Source of the DNA: Tatumella ptyseos ATCC 33301
GTDB taxonomy: Bacteria; Pseudomonadota; Gammaproteobacteria; Enterobacterales; Enterobacteriaceae
Length of the DNA stretch: 64,000 nucleotides
Assembly: GCF_000735525.1 (NCBI RefSeq)
Contig: NZ_JMPR01000035.1
Coordinates: forward strand, 248,001-312,000
Direction of reading: 5' to 3'
Shown here piece by piece: positions 18,111 to 27,252 of the stretch (position 1 is the stretch's first letter; each line of letters begins with the position of its first letter). Made by a program: the position numbers and the translations under genes. The notes under the pieces are model-generated. The model saw only the letters and a program-made list of their open reading frames with translations. It was not told the origin of the DNA and did no database searches.

Positions 18111-18779
18111 TTACATGCCAACAACCGCAGGCAGTTCGTTGATGCCATTGATTTCTGTGTAACGGTAGCCCGGGTTACCTGGCTCATGTCCGCGGTTTAC
18201 AAAGACTTTGTGGGTGATCCCCAGGTCATCCGCCGTCATCAGGTCGTAACGTAAGCTGGAGGAGACATGCAGGATCTCTTCCGGACCACAGCCCAGTTTA
18301 TTCAGCATGTATTCAAAGCCCTGCATATGCGGCTTATAGGCACCGGTCTCTTCCGCGGTGATCGCCATATGGATAGGTGCGCCCAGCCGCGGAATATGGT
18401 GCGGGATCAGGTCTTTCATGGAGTTGGTCAGCAGGACTAACGGAAATTCTTTCGCCAGTACAGCCAGCCCTTCCGGCACATCCGGATGCGGCCCCCAGGT
18501 AGCACAGTCGCTGTAGATGTAATCGGTATCTGCCGGTTGCCAGTCGACTCCCCACTTCCTGCAGGCACGCTGCAGGGCCTGGCTGACCACGTCGTAGTAG
18601 GGCTTCCATGCCCCGAGAACTTCATCCAACCGGTAGGAGGAGAAATCGCGGATAAAGGCAGGCATCACATCCGCGGGTACACGGTCGGCGAAACGCCGCG
18701 AGGCGGCCCCCGCCATATCGAAATTAATCAGCGTGCCATAACAATCAAACGTGATAAATTTAGGTTTGAAAACGCCCAT
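18111..18779 (-). CDS. HAD-superfamily hydrolase, haloacid dehalogenase type II
   Basis: A 222-residue HAD protein of the L-2-haloacid dehalogenase type. Nucleophile Asp12 is in FDCYGTLINFD; motif II is LLTNS; motif III contains the Lys of EETGAYKPH; the late acidic motif is MTADDLGITHKVFVNRG. Family members found among amine-catabolic genes are often not proven dehalogenases, so the substrate is open. It lies between the aldehyde dehydrogenase and PuuB-like genes with short spacers and an AGGAG site. Confidence 0.87.
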   Translation of the reverse strand: MGVFKPKFITFDCYGTLINFDMAGAASRRFADRVPADVMPAFIRDFSSYRLDEVLGAWKPYYDVVSQALQRACRKWGVDWQPADTDYIYSDCATWGPHPDVPEGLAVLAKEFPLVLLTNSMKDLIPHHIPRLGAPIHMAITAEETGAYKPHMQGFEYMLNKLGCGPEEILHVSSSLRYDLMTADDLGITHKVFVNRGHEPGNPGYRYTEINGINELPAVVGM

Positions 18780-18805
18780 GATATTCTCCTGCTTGAGGTA
18801 GTGAG

Positions 18806-20278
18806 TTAGAAATCGATTAAAACGCTTTTTTGCCGCTGACAGGCCTGGAAAGCCTGCTTACCCAGGTCCTTACCTATCCCTGACCCCATAAAACCGCCGG
18901 TCGGAATAATAAAGTCTCCGCTCCGGCCGTAGCGATTGACCCACACGGTGCCGGCATCCAGTGACTTTATGGCGCGCAGCGCGACCGCCAGCGTTGAGGT
19001 ATGTACTCCGGCACAGAGGCCATAGGTCTCATGCCGGCACAGCGCAAGCCCCTCTTCTTCATCGTCAAATAACTGGAGAGTGAGCACCGGGCCGAAGATT
19101 TCTTCGCGCACCGCACAATTCTCGCGACTGACCCCGCTGAGCAACGTCGGCCGGTAAAACCAGCCTTCGCCGGTACCTGCAAAACGTTCACCCCCGGTCA
19201 ACACTTCGGCCCCCTGCTCACGGGCAAGCGCCACAATCCCGGCGACTTTTTCACCCTGACGGTGATCGATTAGCGGGGAGTAGCGGCTGCTTTCAAGCCA
19301 GGTATTGCCCGGCGTCACCTGACTGCACAGCCTGATAAGATGTTCCGTCACCGCCGGGGCGATGCCGCGCTGAATGACCAGCCGGGTCCCGGCAACGCAG
19401 GCCTGGCCGCCGTTGGCGGTAAAGCCGCGGAAGATACGTAAGGCGATGGCTTGCGGGTCACCGGCATCATCGAACACCAGTTGCGGACTTTTACCGCCGA
19501 GTTCGAGGGTAACGGGTTTCATACCATGGACCGCCGCATCACTCATTATTCCGGCGCCTGTGGCGGTTGACCCGGTGAAGGAGACTTTCCTGACCAGCGG
19601 ATGCTTCACCAGTGCACTGCCGGTGAGCTGACCGCGGCCCTGGACGATATTCAGCACCCCGGCCGGTAACCCTGCCCTGACCGCCAGTTCTGCCATGCGT
19701 GCGGTCGAAAAAGGGGTCAGTTCAGACGGTTTCAGTACCACGGCGTTGCCCGCCGCCAGGGCCGGCCCGCATTTCCAGGAGGCCATTGATAGCGGAAAGT
19801 TCCAGGGGGTGATCGCCCCGACCACCCCGTAAGGCTCAGGGATCACCATGCCAAGGCTGTGGCTGGCGGTCGGCAGCAGGTCGCCACTGTATTTGTCGGC
19901 ACATTCACCGTAGAAACGGATAGCCGCCGCCGTAAACGGAATTTCATGCTGCATCACCTCCGTCACCGGTCGGGTGGAGCCTGCCGCTTCGAGCCGCCCT
20001 AAATAGTCGCTGTCCTGCTCAATCAGATCGGCCCAGCGGCGCATCACCGCCCCGCGTTCACGCGGAGAACAGGCAGACCAGCCACTTTCCTGACGGGCGT
20101 TTTCCGCAATATTCACCGCATCATCGACGTCATTAATTCCGGCTTCTGACAGTGAGGCATAAGTTTTGCCATCTGAAGGACGATTGACCGCGAGACTGCC
20201 CTCTTTCATTTTGAGGTATTCGCCGCCAATAAAATTCCCTTCAGGGATATCAATTTTATCCGGATCAAAACTCAGCAT
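18806..20278 (-). CDS. Aldehyde dehydrogenase (PuuC-like class)
   Basis: A 490-residue NAD(P)-dependent aldehyde dehydrogenase with all catalytic elements: Asn160 (PWNFPL), Glu259 (LELGGKSPQ), Cys294 (NGGQACVAG) and the cofactor loop SFTGSTATG at about 233-241. It should oxidise the aldehyde made by the amine oxidases of the cluster to an acid. It is the first gene of the leftward operon, and the promoter should lie in 20279-20450. AAAGGTAAAT precedes the ATG. Confidence 0.92.
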   Translation of the reverse strand: MLSFDPDKIDIPEGNFIGGEYLKMKEGSLAVNRPSDGKTYASLSEAGINDVDDAVNIAENARQESGWSACSPRERGAVMRRWADLIEQDSDYLGRLEAAGSTRPVTEVMQHEIPFTAAAIRFYGECADKYSGDLLPTASHSLGMVIPEPYGVVGAITPWNFPLSMASWKCGPALAAGNAVVLKPSELTPFSTARMAELAVRAGLPAGVLNIVQGRGQLTGSALVKHPLVRKVSFTGSTATGAGIMSDAAVHGMKPVTLELGGKSPQLVFDDAGDPQAIALRIFRGFTANGGQACVAGTRLVIQRGIAPAVTEHLIRLCSQVTPGNTWLESSRYSPLIDHRQGEKVAGIVALAREQGAEVLTGGERFAGTGEGWFYRPTLLSGVSRENCAVREEIFGPVLTLQLFDDEEEGLALCRHETYGLCAGVHTSTLAVALRAIKSLDAGTVWVNRYGRSGDFIIPTGGFMGSGIGKDLGKQAFQACQRQKSVLIDF

Positions 20279-20344
20279 ATATTTACCTTTATTTTAAACA
20301 GGAGATGAAAGTGAGAATTCATTACGCCGCTGTCTTCCCTGTGA

Positions 20345-20416
20345 TTAATGCAGAAGGCGTGCCAGATATTTAAAAAATTTAATGCGTTTCATGAAGGGCA
20401 AAAAAAAATTTAATGC
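20345..20416 (-). promoter_or_regulatory. Phased TTAATGC repeats upstream of the catabolic operon
   Basis: The word TTAATGC occurs at 20345-20351, 20379-20385 and 20410-20416; the last two extend to an identical 12-base AAAATTTAATGC. Spacings are 34 and 31 bases, about three helical turns, all within 140 bases of the aldehyde dehydrogenase start. AT-rich sites in helical phase are typical of Lrp/AsnC-type regulators, so these are candidate sites for the regulator at 5391-5918. That link is inference. Confidence 0.45.
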
Positions 20417-20450
20417 CGAATCCCGAAGTCAGTTAACGGTAAATTTTTGG

Positions 20451-20816
20451 TTATTTATAACCTAATGATTTATATAGGTTTATAAAAATCTTCTTCCGCT
20501 TATCCATTGTGCAGCACTGCACCGGCAGAGTGCGGTGTGGCTTGCCGGCAGAGAAATACGTTGATCCCGGGGATTTATAAATAAGAAAATCATCTGTATT
20601 TTCCTTTTCCTCTCCGGAGTAATAAACCATTCCTATCGGGCACCGAATTTCCCCCTGCCCGGATTGTTCCTCCCGCAGAAAACAGATAATAAGAATATTT
20701 ACTGATAAGACTTTACTATCGCTGTACATATTTATTGAATACCGCCGCCGCCCTGCAATAGTCACCGCGGGGTTTATTTTGCGGATTATTGTTTCAGTGC
20801 TCTGCGCACACAGCAC
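20451..20816 (-). CDS. Doubtful hypothetical ORF
   Basis: A 121-codon open frame with no family resemblance that I can see. Residues look unlike a folded enzyme, and no clear ribosome site was found. The surrounding 794-base spacer is AT-rich. It may be chance, or the remains of a gene. Confidence 0.15.
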   Translation of the reverse strand: MLCAQSTETIIRKINPAVTIAGRRRYSINMYSDSKVLSVNILIICFLREEQSGQGEIRCPIGMVYYSGEEKENTDDFLIYKSPGSTYFSAGKPHRTLPVQCCTMDKRKKIFINLYKSLGYK

Positions 20817-20835
20817 TCCCGGACAGAGAGTTTTT

Positions 20836-21072
20836 TTATCCGGTTAATTTTGCAATAAAGGAAGGACGATCGATTAAGAGAAAGTATGAAACAAGAGTAA
20901 TTCTCAGGGGCCGTCTGAGGGCAGGTGTGATTGTCCGGTAACCGGGGAATTCACCGAAGGTCAGACGTACCGGAGAGATTGCATTGACGATCAAATCTTT
21001 ATCAATACTTTCACCACGACGAATAAAGTTGCGGGCTGTGTTCCTGAAACTGATAAAGTCACTGATGTCCGG
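20836..21072 (-). pseudogene. Unidentified reading-frame remnant after the MFS gene
   Basis: Directly after the MFS stop codon, and in the same frame, 78 codons stay open. They give a protein-like stretch with segments such as FISFRNTARNFIRRG and DLIVNAISPVRLTFGEFPG. No ATG is present. I do not recognise the family. It may be the end of a lost gene, or an extension reached by stop readthrough. Confidence 0.3.
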
Positions 21073-22329
21073 TTAATTAACTTTTCCCGGCGCCGTCGGA
21101 TATTTAAATTGCTTTTGATGATGTGACAACAGAAGTAAAGCAACAGCCGTTATAAGAGAAATGATAATGATCACCCACCAGGTCGTAATGTATCCGAAGG
21201 ATTGAATACAAGCCCCCATCAGAATACAGGCAGGCATTAACCCTAAACTCCTCAACGTCGTCATTATGCTGTTTATACGCCCGCGATGGCTCACCGGTGA
21301 TTGATTGGCTAAATACACCCCTTCTTTTGTCAAAAGCAGCACTTCTCCTGCGGAGAGGAAAAACCATGCCACAAACTGCATCGCGATCGGGCTAAATAAC
21401 ATGACGAATAAGTAGCCTGCTGCAAATAAAAAACCGGCTAACGCAAGGCTTTTTATCTCGCATGTTTGACCGGTGACCCTTATTAATATCGGAGTGATGA
21501 TAACCACCAGCAGACTTGCAAAGGTCATCAGCTGACCAAATAACAAGGGACCGTTCTCACCATAACGATGAGCCAGGAAAAGCGGGGTGACTATCGTCAT
21601 CTGGTTTACGCTAAACCAGAGAAAAGTGCATAGAACCCCGAAAACCAGCAGCCATGGCCTCTCTTTGAAGACCCGCCATACCGTGCCTTGCTTCGCTTCC
21701 TCAGCGTCACCAGGTTCTGCGGGAGGTGTCAGACGACGCTCATAGTGATGACGCACACCCAATATAACGATCAAAATGCCGATTAAACCGGCTAAACCGT
21801 TACCAATAAAAATCCAGGCGGTATGATCCCTGAACAGATACCCCGCCAGCACAGGCCCGACACCCGATCCTAAATTATAAGAAAGATAGCTGAAAGATAT
21901 CACCGCATTTCTGTTTTCCGGGGTCGATAAATCAGCCACCAGGGCATTACTCGCAGGAAGCGCAATTCCGAAGAAAAAATAACTGATAAAAAGTAAGACA
22001 GGCAGCATTAAATGCCAGTCATGGAAAAAGCCACTCAGTATAAGCACTCCCGAACCGGCGAGTTCGCCAAAGACCATTATTTTTTTATGGCCAAGGCTGT
22101 CAGAAAGTTTCCCCCCTGAAAAGTTGCCCAATAAATAGAATAACGTCACTCCCATGGCTAATCCCCCGGCGGAGGTCGCTGAATAGCCCAGCTTCAGGGT
22201 AAGCAACAGGAAGAGAAAAGGGATTATAAAATTACCCAGGCCCAGTACGAATCTTGCTACCGCGATGTAATAAATATCGGTCGGTAACCCCCGATATATA
22301 GAGAATGAATTTACAAATTTTTTAAGCAA
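21073..22329 (-). CDS. MFS transporter of the siderophore locus
   Basis: A 418-residue major-facilitator protein with about 12 membrane segments and the loop 2-3 motif GGKLSDSLGHKK. The start is TTG at 22329 with GAGAG upstream. A Fur-like site lies about 75 bases upstream at 22403-22421. Placement next to a TonB receptor and a YojI-like exporter suggests siderophore export or cytoplasmic-membrane uptake; direction cannot be told from sequence. Confidence 0.8.
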   Translation of the reverse strand: MLKKFVNSFSIYRGLPTDIYYIAVARFVLGLGNFIIPFLFLLLTLKLGYSATSAGGLAMGVTLFYLLGNFSGGKLSDSLGHKKIMVFGELAGSGVLILSGFFHDWHLMLPVLLFISYFFFGIALPASNALVADLSTPENRNAVISFSYLSYNLGSGVGPVLAGYLFRDHTAWIFIGNGLAGLIGILIVILGVRHHYERRLTPPAEPGDAEEAKQGTVWRVFKERPWLLVFGVLCTFLWFSVNQMTIVTPLFLAHRYGENGPLLFGQLMTFASLLVVIITPILIRVTGQTCEIKSLALAGFLFAAGYLFVMLFSPIAMQFVAWFFLSAGEVLLLTKEGVYLANQSPVSHRGRINSIMTTLRSLGLMPACILMGACIQSFGYITTWWVIIIISLITAVALLLLSHHQKQFKYPTAPGKVN

Positions 22330-22402
22330 TGAGAACTCTCTCTGGATCCGGCAAAATACAGAACGTAAAATGCCTTATCTGAGCAGTGTAATCTATATTC
22401 CG

Positions 22403-22421
22403 TGTATTTTTTATCGTTATC
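22403..22421 (-). promoter_or_regulatory. Putative Fur box before the MFS gene
   Basis: Read on the minus strand, GATAACGATAAAAAATACA matches the 19-base Fur consensus (GATAATGATAATCATTATC) at 13 positions by my count. It lies about 75 bases upstream of the TTG start, suitable for iron-dependent repression. Confidence 0.5.
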
Positions 22422-22506
22422 TCTCTGATGAATTTATCGTTAGATCAATGCCGGAGAAACTTTCTCCCCTCCGGCCAGGATGAGGTCGCCCTCAGGCAGT
22501 CTGCCT

Positions 22507-24141
22507 TCAACGCCCCAGTTGAGAAATCACGTCCCGCGAGGCATTGTCCCGCTGTTCCGCAGTCAGTTCACGTAACTGGCCCTGGTGCATTTCAAGGACT
22601 CTGTCGGCAACGTCGAAATAATCATCATCGTGACTGATGATCATCAGGGTCTTACCCTGCGCCCGGAACCAGGGCAATAATTCGCGATAAAAATAGCGTC
22701 TGAACTGCGGATCCTGCTCGGCGGCCCATTCATCCAGAAACAGAATATCGCGGCGGGCAGCCAGGGCCAGCAACAGCGCCACCCGTTTCTGCTGCCCCTG
22801 CGACAGGTCCAGCGTGGACAGTTGATTATTCTCAATACTGACCTTTCCCTGCAGGCCAAGTTTCTCCAGCCACAGTTCAGCCAGCGCTTCATCCCCGCTT
22901 TCCGGCGTCACAAACACGGTTTTAAACAGATAAGGCCGGGTAAATACCACCGAGAACAACGACTTCAGCTCTGCGGTATTCAGTGGCTGATCATCCAGCC
23001 AGACGCCGGCCCCGGCGCTGGCATACAAGCCGGTCAGCATCTGACTGAGGGTCGATTTGCCGGAACCGTTAGCTCCGATGATAAATACGATTTCACCACG
23101 ATTAAGCCGGGCAGAGACCGGTCCGACACTGAAACCGGATTGCGGGTAATGCCAGCTCAGGTTTTCCCAGCGCAGGGTCTGCCAATCGGCAGGCAGCGAC
23201 ACGTCCGTTTCCGGCAGTGCTTCCTGATCCGGGGCCAGCATCCCGGTTATTTTTTTAAATGCCAGTTCACCACTCAGTAATGTCGGCCAGGCCCCGATAG
23301 CCTGCAGCAACGGGGAGCGCAGGAACAACACCGTCAGGGAAAACGAGGTTGCCACCGTGCCGGAAATCCAGCTCATGGCCTGTGAAGCCAGGAAAATCAG
23401 GCCTGTCAGCCCCAGCATCATAATATTGGACCAGTTAATGGCCGAGAGGTGAAAACTGTCGGCGCGGATAATATGCTGCCGGTAGCCTAGCGCCGCTTGC
23501 TGGTAGTCATTCTCATAGAAATGCCGGGCACGGGCCGGATCAAGCGCCAGCTCTTTATTACCGTGGATGATAACCTGGAAGACATCCTGCAAATCAGTTT
23601 CATAATGACGGACTTCCCGCAGGTGCAGGTAAACCCGTGCCACCATCCGGTAACCTGAGTAAAAGGTCAGCCCCATCCAGACGACGACAATGGCCAGTAC
23701 CGGCAGAGAAAGATAGCCGAGATACCCGATAGCCACGATCCCCAGGACGATCCCCTGAATCAGCTCCGGCAGACGAACGAACGCCAGTGTAATATTACGG
23801 ATATCCGGCCCCAGCATCGATAGCAGTTCCCCGTTGCCCTGTTGCTCCAGCTGGTCCGGCGACATGCCCAGCAGTTGCAGGATCATCCGGCTGCGCTTCT
23901 TCCAGATAAAGTGGTGTCCCAGCGCGGTCAGTGTCCACTGAGCCGCCAGCGTCACCAGCAATAAGGTGATCAGCAAGCACGCCAGTTTCGCAAGCCCGAT
24001 TTGCAGTGAACTTTCCTGCGCCAGCGTCTGGTTGATATAAGAAATCGTAAAAATGCCCAGACAGGCACTGAGCAGGTTTAGCAGGATAATTCCGGCTATC
24101 GCCGGCAGGTGGTGCTTCAGAACTGATTTAAGTAACAACAT
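22507..24141 (-). CDS. YojI-like ABC exporter (cyclic peptide type)
   Basis: A 544-residue half-transporter with an N-terminal membrane domain (about 1-310) and a C-terminal ATPase (Walker A IGANGSGKST, signature LSQGQQKRV, Walker B ILFLDEWAAEQDP). It closely resembles E. coli YojI, which exports microcin J25: shared segments include RNITLAFVRLPELIQGI and IIRADSFHLSAINWSNIMMLG. The start at 24141 gives YojI length. It is 66 bases downstream of the siderophore receptor on the same strand, so it may export a siderophore or peptide; related PvdE proteins act in pyoverdine maturation. Confidence 0.88.
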   Translation of the reverse strand: MLLLKSVLKHHLPAIAGIILLNLLSACLGIFTISYINQTLAQESSLQIGLAKLACLLITLLLVTLAAQWTLTALGHHFIWKKRSRMILQLLGMSPDQLEQQGNGELLSMLGPDIRNITLAFVRLPELIQGIVLGIVAIGYLGYLSLPVLAIVVVWMGLTFYSGYRMVARVYLHLREVRHYETDLQDVFQVIIHGNKELALDPARARHFYENDYQQAALGYRQHIIRADSFHLSAINWSNIMMLGLTGLIFLASQAMSWISGTVATSFSLTVLFLRSPLLQAIGAWPTLLSGELAFKKITGMLAPDQEALPETDVSLPADWQTLRWENLSWHYPQSGFSVGPVSARLNRGEIVFIIGANGSGKSTLSQMLTGLYASAGAGVWLDDQPLNTAELKSLFSVVFTRPYLFKTVFVTPESGDEALAELWLEKLGLQGKVSIENNQLSTLDLSQGQQKRVALLLALAARRDILFLDEWAAEQDPQFRRYFYRELLPWFRAQGKTLMIISHDDDYFDVADRVLEMHQGQLRELTAEQRDNASRDVISQLGR

Positions 24142-24207
24142 AGTTTTCTGCAGAAAATTCCCGCCAGCACAGGCGGACGGGAAGAGAAAGGACAATCAAT
24201 GCAGTGA

Positions 24208-26400
24208 TCAGAAATCCACACTCACTGACAACTTCACGGTACGAGGATCACCCTGGGTCAGATAGCCACTGTCCTGACCTATGGTTTCCCAGTACTTCGC
24301 ATTCGTTACGTTTTCTACCCCGGCACGCCAGGTCAGGCGTGTTTGCTGCCACGGCATCGCATACTGGACGCCGAGATCCAGCCGCGTCCAGGCCGGCATA
24401 CGCAGGCTATTATTGCTGTCCGCATACTGATGACCGGAGTGCATCAGTGTGCCGTTAACCGTCACGCCCTGCATGCCCGGCACGTCATATTCCGTGTACA
24501 GCCGCCACTGGTTACGGGGAACACCTACCGCATCCTTACCGTTTGCCGACCCGTACATGTTATTCATGACCGGCTTCAGCCAGGTGGTCCCGGCATTCAC
24601 CCGCCAGCCCAGTACCGGTTCACCAAAGACATTCAGTTCTACCCCCTGGTTACGCTGCTCACCGGACAGACGGTAAATATTATCACTGCCCAATACGCCA
24701 GCCATCTTACGCATATCGAACAGCGCCAGGTTGCCACCGAACCGGTCACGCTGGACTTTCAGTCCGATCTCATTCTGCCGGGTACGCCCGATACCGGTGA
24801 TCTTCCCGGCATTGGAGGCATTGAAAGGTGCTGCATTCGCGGCCTGAAGGCCCTCGATATGGTTGGCATACACCGATAGCCAGTCACGGGCTTTCCAGAC
24901 TGCGCCATAGACCGGGGACCAGCGATGTGCATCAAATGCCCCGTTCGTGTCTTCTGCACCGCTGTATTCATAATTGCGGATACGTAATTTCTGATACCTG
25001 GCTCCGGCAGTAAAAAGTAACCGGTCATCCAGCACGCCGACGGTATCGGAGAACGAAATGCCGTTATTTGCCGTCCGGCTGCGGACCGAAGGCGCGGACA
25101 TATTGCCGCCGGTATAGAGAATTCCGGTCGGTTCCACGGCGGTCGGCTGGTAAATATTCGGTCCGGTAAATGCCCCGGACATCTGATAAGCACTGCCTGC
25201 CCGGTTATAGATCCCGGAATAGCCGAGATTGACCTGGTGGCTGATGTCGCCGGTCCGGAACTTACCGCGCACACCGGCCATTCCGCTCACAGTGTCTGCG
25301 GTGTAATGGGTATTCAGCAGGTTCATGTCTGAATCACCGGCCATGTTGTAGACCACCGGAGAAGCACTGGCTGACCATTCATTGGTGTGGCTGCCGCCAA
25401 TGGCACTGTAAAGCACCCAGTCCGGCGTCAGGTGATAGTCATTCTTCAGCATGGCATAACGGGTGGTCAGGTCGGCATAATTCCAGCTCTGGCCATAGTT
25501 GGTTCGCGGGTCTGGTACCTCAGGCAACGCTGTCATTCCCTCGTCCAGTTTGATCCCGGCACGGCCGTTATGGATAGTGGATTTCACATACCCCAGGTCC
25601 AGGGAGCTGTCGAACTTTTCGCCGCGGTAATCCAGGCCCAGAAACGCCGCTGTGGTCCGGTCTTTTTCATGACGAATTTCAGTTTCGCCTTCCCGGTGGA
25701 CCACGTTCGTCCTTACGCCGAACTGGTTATTGTCGCCGAACCGCTGGCCGATATCTGCACTGATCCCGGGTTGACTGCGTGAGTTATAGTCCACATTCAG
25801 ACGACGGACAGGAGAAGCCGTGGCGTGCTTCGATTCAATGTTAACGTTCCCCCCGACGCCGGTCCCGGCGGCCGGGACACCGTTCAGGAAGGCGCTGGAC
25901 CCTTTGATCAGCTCTACCCTGTCCACATCCTCCAGCGGCAGGATCTGGCGGGGCAAAATGCCATATAAACCATTCAGGCCAATATCATCGCCGTACAGAT
26001 CAAAACCACGGATGCGAAAACCTTGAGAAAAGTTTCCGTAGCCGCGCACACTCTGAACAGAAGCGTCATTTTTCACCACATCCTGCAGCGTACGGGCCTG
26101 CTGAGCGTCCAGCAAAGTTGAGGTATAGCTGATCACGCTGAAAGGCACATCCAGCGATTTCTGCTCTCCCAATACCCCCAGCCTCGCACCGTTGGCGATG
26201 CCGCCGTCGAGAAACGCCGGTACCGGGTCCTGACCGTTATTGGTATCAGCGCCCGGCGGGCTGGCGGTCACTGTCAGTGTCTCAGGCCGGACTTGCGTGT
26301 CAGTCTCCGCGGCCAGCACCGGGACACTGACCGGTAACAGAGCGATCAGTACAGCCTGACGGAGGACGTCCGGGCGGAATAAAAGGCGAGTTTTGTACAT
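24208..26400 (-). CDS. TonB-dependent siderophore receptor (FcuA/FhuE-like)
   Basis: A 730-residue outer-membrane receptor. Signal peptide about residues 1-31 (ends VLAAE); plug domain about 65-190 with LQDVVKNDASVQSVRGYG and VELIKGSSAFLNG; 22-strand barrel to a terminal Phe. The plug resembles ferrichrome/coprogen receptors such as FcuA and FhuE. It is divergent from fhuFCDB with a Fur-like site in the 165-base spacer, so it most likely brings a ferric hydroxamate into the periplasm. The exact siderophore is not determinable. Confidence 0.9.
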   Translation of the reverse strand: MYKTRLLFRPDVLRQAVLIALLPVSVPVLAAETDTQVRPETLTVTASPPGADTNNGQDPVPAFLDGGIANGARLGVLGEQKSLDVPFSVISYTSTLLDAQQARTLQDVVKNDASVQSVRGYGNFSQGFRIRGFDLYGDDIGLNGLYGILPRQILPLEDVDRVELIKGSSAFLNGVPAAGTGVGGNVNIESKHATASPVRRLNVDYNSRSQPGISADIGQRFGDNNQFGVRTNVVHREGETEIRHEKDRTTAAFLGLDYRGEKFDSSLDLGYVKSTIHNGRAGIKLDEGMTALPEVPDPRTNYGQSWNYADLTTRYAMLKNDYHLTPDWVLYSAIGGSHTNEWSASASPVVYNMAGDSDMNLLNTHYTADTVSGMAGVRGKFRTGDISHQVNLGYSGIYNRAGSAYQMSGAFTGPNIYQPTAVEPTGILYTGGNMSAPSVRSRTANNGISFSDTVGVLDDRLLFTAGARYQKLRIRNYEYSGAEDTNGAFDAHRWSPVYGAVWKARDWLSVYANHIEGLQAANAAPFNASNAGKITGIGRTRQNEIGLKVQRDRFGGNLALFDMRKMAGVLGSDNIYRLSGEQRNQGVELNVFGEPVLGWRVNAGTTWLKPVMNNMYGSANGKDAVGVPRNQWRLYTEYDVPGMQGVTVNGTLMHSGHQYADSNNSLRMPAWTRLDLGVQYAMPWQQTRLTWRAGVENVTNAKYWETIGQDSGYLTQGDPRTVKLSVSVDF

Positions 26401-26509
26401 AGTTTCAACCTGCGAGCAGAGTAGTTTCTAAAATATTTCGCCGCACGGAGGCTTTCCTCCACGACAAAGTTCCTGAAAGGTGCTGTAAGCGCAGGATAGT
26501 AATGCAACT

Positions 26510-26528
26510 CTTTATCATTTGCATTATT
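26510..26528. promoter_or_regulatory. Putative Fur box in the divergent iron promoter
   Basis: CTTTATCATTTGCATTATT (plus strand) matches the Fur consensus at 12 of 19 positions by my count. It lies between the receptor start (26400) and the fhuF start (26566) and could control both. Confidence 0.5.
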
Positions 26529-26565
26529 ATTCCTGGATATTTACCGCCAGTGATGGAATAACGTC

Positions 26566-27237
26566 ATGCCTTTACCCCACACCTCTGCGAGCGCAACACT
26601 GACTGAAGTTCCGGCCAGTATTGTCTGTCACCCGCACCAGTTTGAGGCCCTGCTCCCCGGCGGCTGGACGGCCTGTTCCCCGGCCCGCAAAGTCGCCTGG
26701 CTGTCACTGTGGTCACAATGGTTTTTTGCAGATGCACTGATCAACTGGGCCGATCAGTTATGCAGTGAACAGCGTGCCTGTCCGCTGTGGGAATTTAACG
26801 GTCAGCTGACGCTGAATGCCGCGGGCTGCCCGGAACGCTGGCATCAGCGGGGTGAACCACTGCGCGGGCTGACGCCCGCTCAGCAACATCAGCAGACAGA
26901 GCAGTTAATCTGTCAGTTTATTACCCCGGTGTGTCAGACCCTCTCGTCCCTGGCGGGCAATAATCTTACGGTGTTCTGGAGCAATGCCGCGGTGCGGTTA
27001 TGGCAGGGTATGCAGCAGGCCGACAGCAAAGCAGCCGATGTCCGGATATTCCGCGACCTTTTTTCTGCCAGCCATTTCACCGACGGCAGTATTAATCGTC
27101 TGAAAGCCCCCTTGCGCACACTGAAAACGCCTGACGGTGAAGACAAAACCGAACGCCGCCATTGTTGTCTGATCTTCCGGCTGGACGATCATCAGAAATG
27201 TGCCTCCTGCCCGCTGGAAAAATGCGGTAAACATTAA
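26566..27237 (+). CDS. fhuF: FhuF-like ferric-siderophore reductase
   Basis: A 223-residue protein of the FhuF family, which reduces cytoplasmic ferric hydroxamates and releases iron. The C-terminal 2Fe-2S ligands follow the known CC-x10-C-x2-C pattern (RHCC ... KCASC). The body is divergent in sequence but the length suits the family. First gene of the fhuFCDB operon, 15 bases before fhuC. Confidence 0.85.
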   Translation: MPLPHTSASATLTEVPASIVCHPHQFEALLPGGWTACSPARKVAWLSLWSQWFFADALINWADQLCSEQRACPLWEFNGQLTLNAAGCPERWHQRGEPLRGLTPAQQHQQTEQLICQFITPVCQTLSSLAGNNLTVFWSNAAVRLWQGMQQADSKAADVRIFRDLFSASHFTDGSINRLKAPLRTLKTPDGEDKTERRHCCLIFRLDDHQKCASCPLEKCGKH

Positions 27238-27252
27238 TCCCGGAGAGATCCC

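Noticed and set aside
20451-20816. 121-codon frame in the spacer upstream of the aldehyde dehydrogenase
   Set aside because: No family likeness, no good ribosome site, and an AT-rich spacer with many chance frames; kept only as a low-confidence entry.
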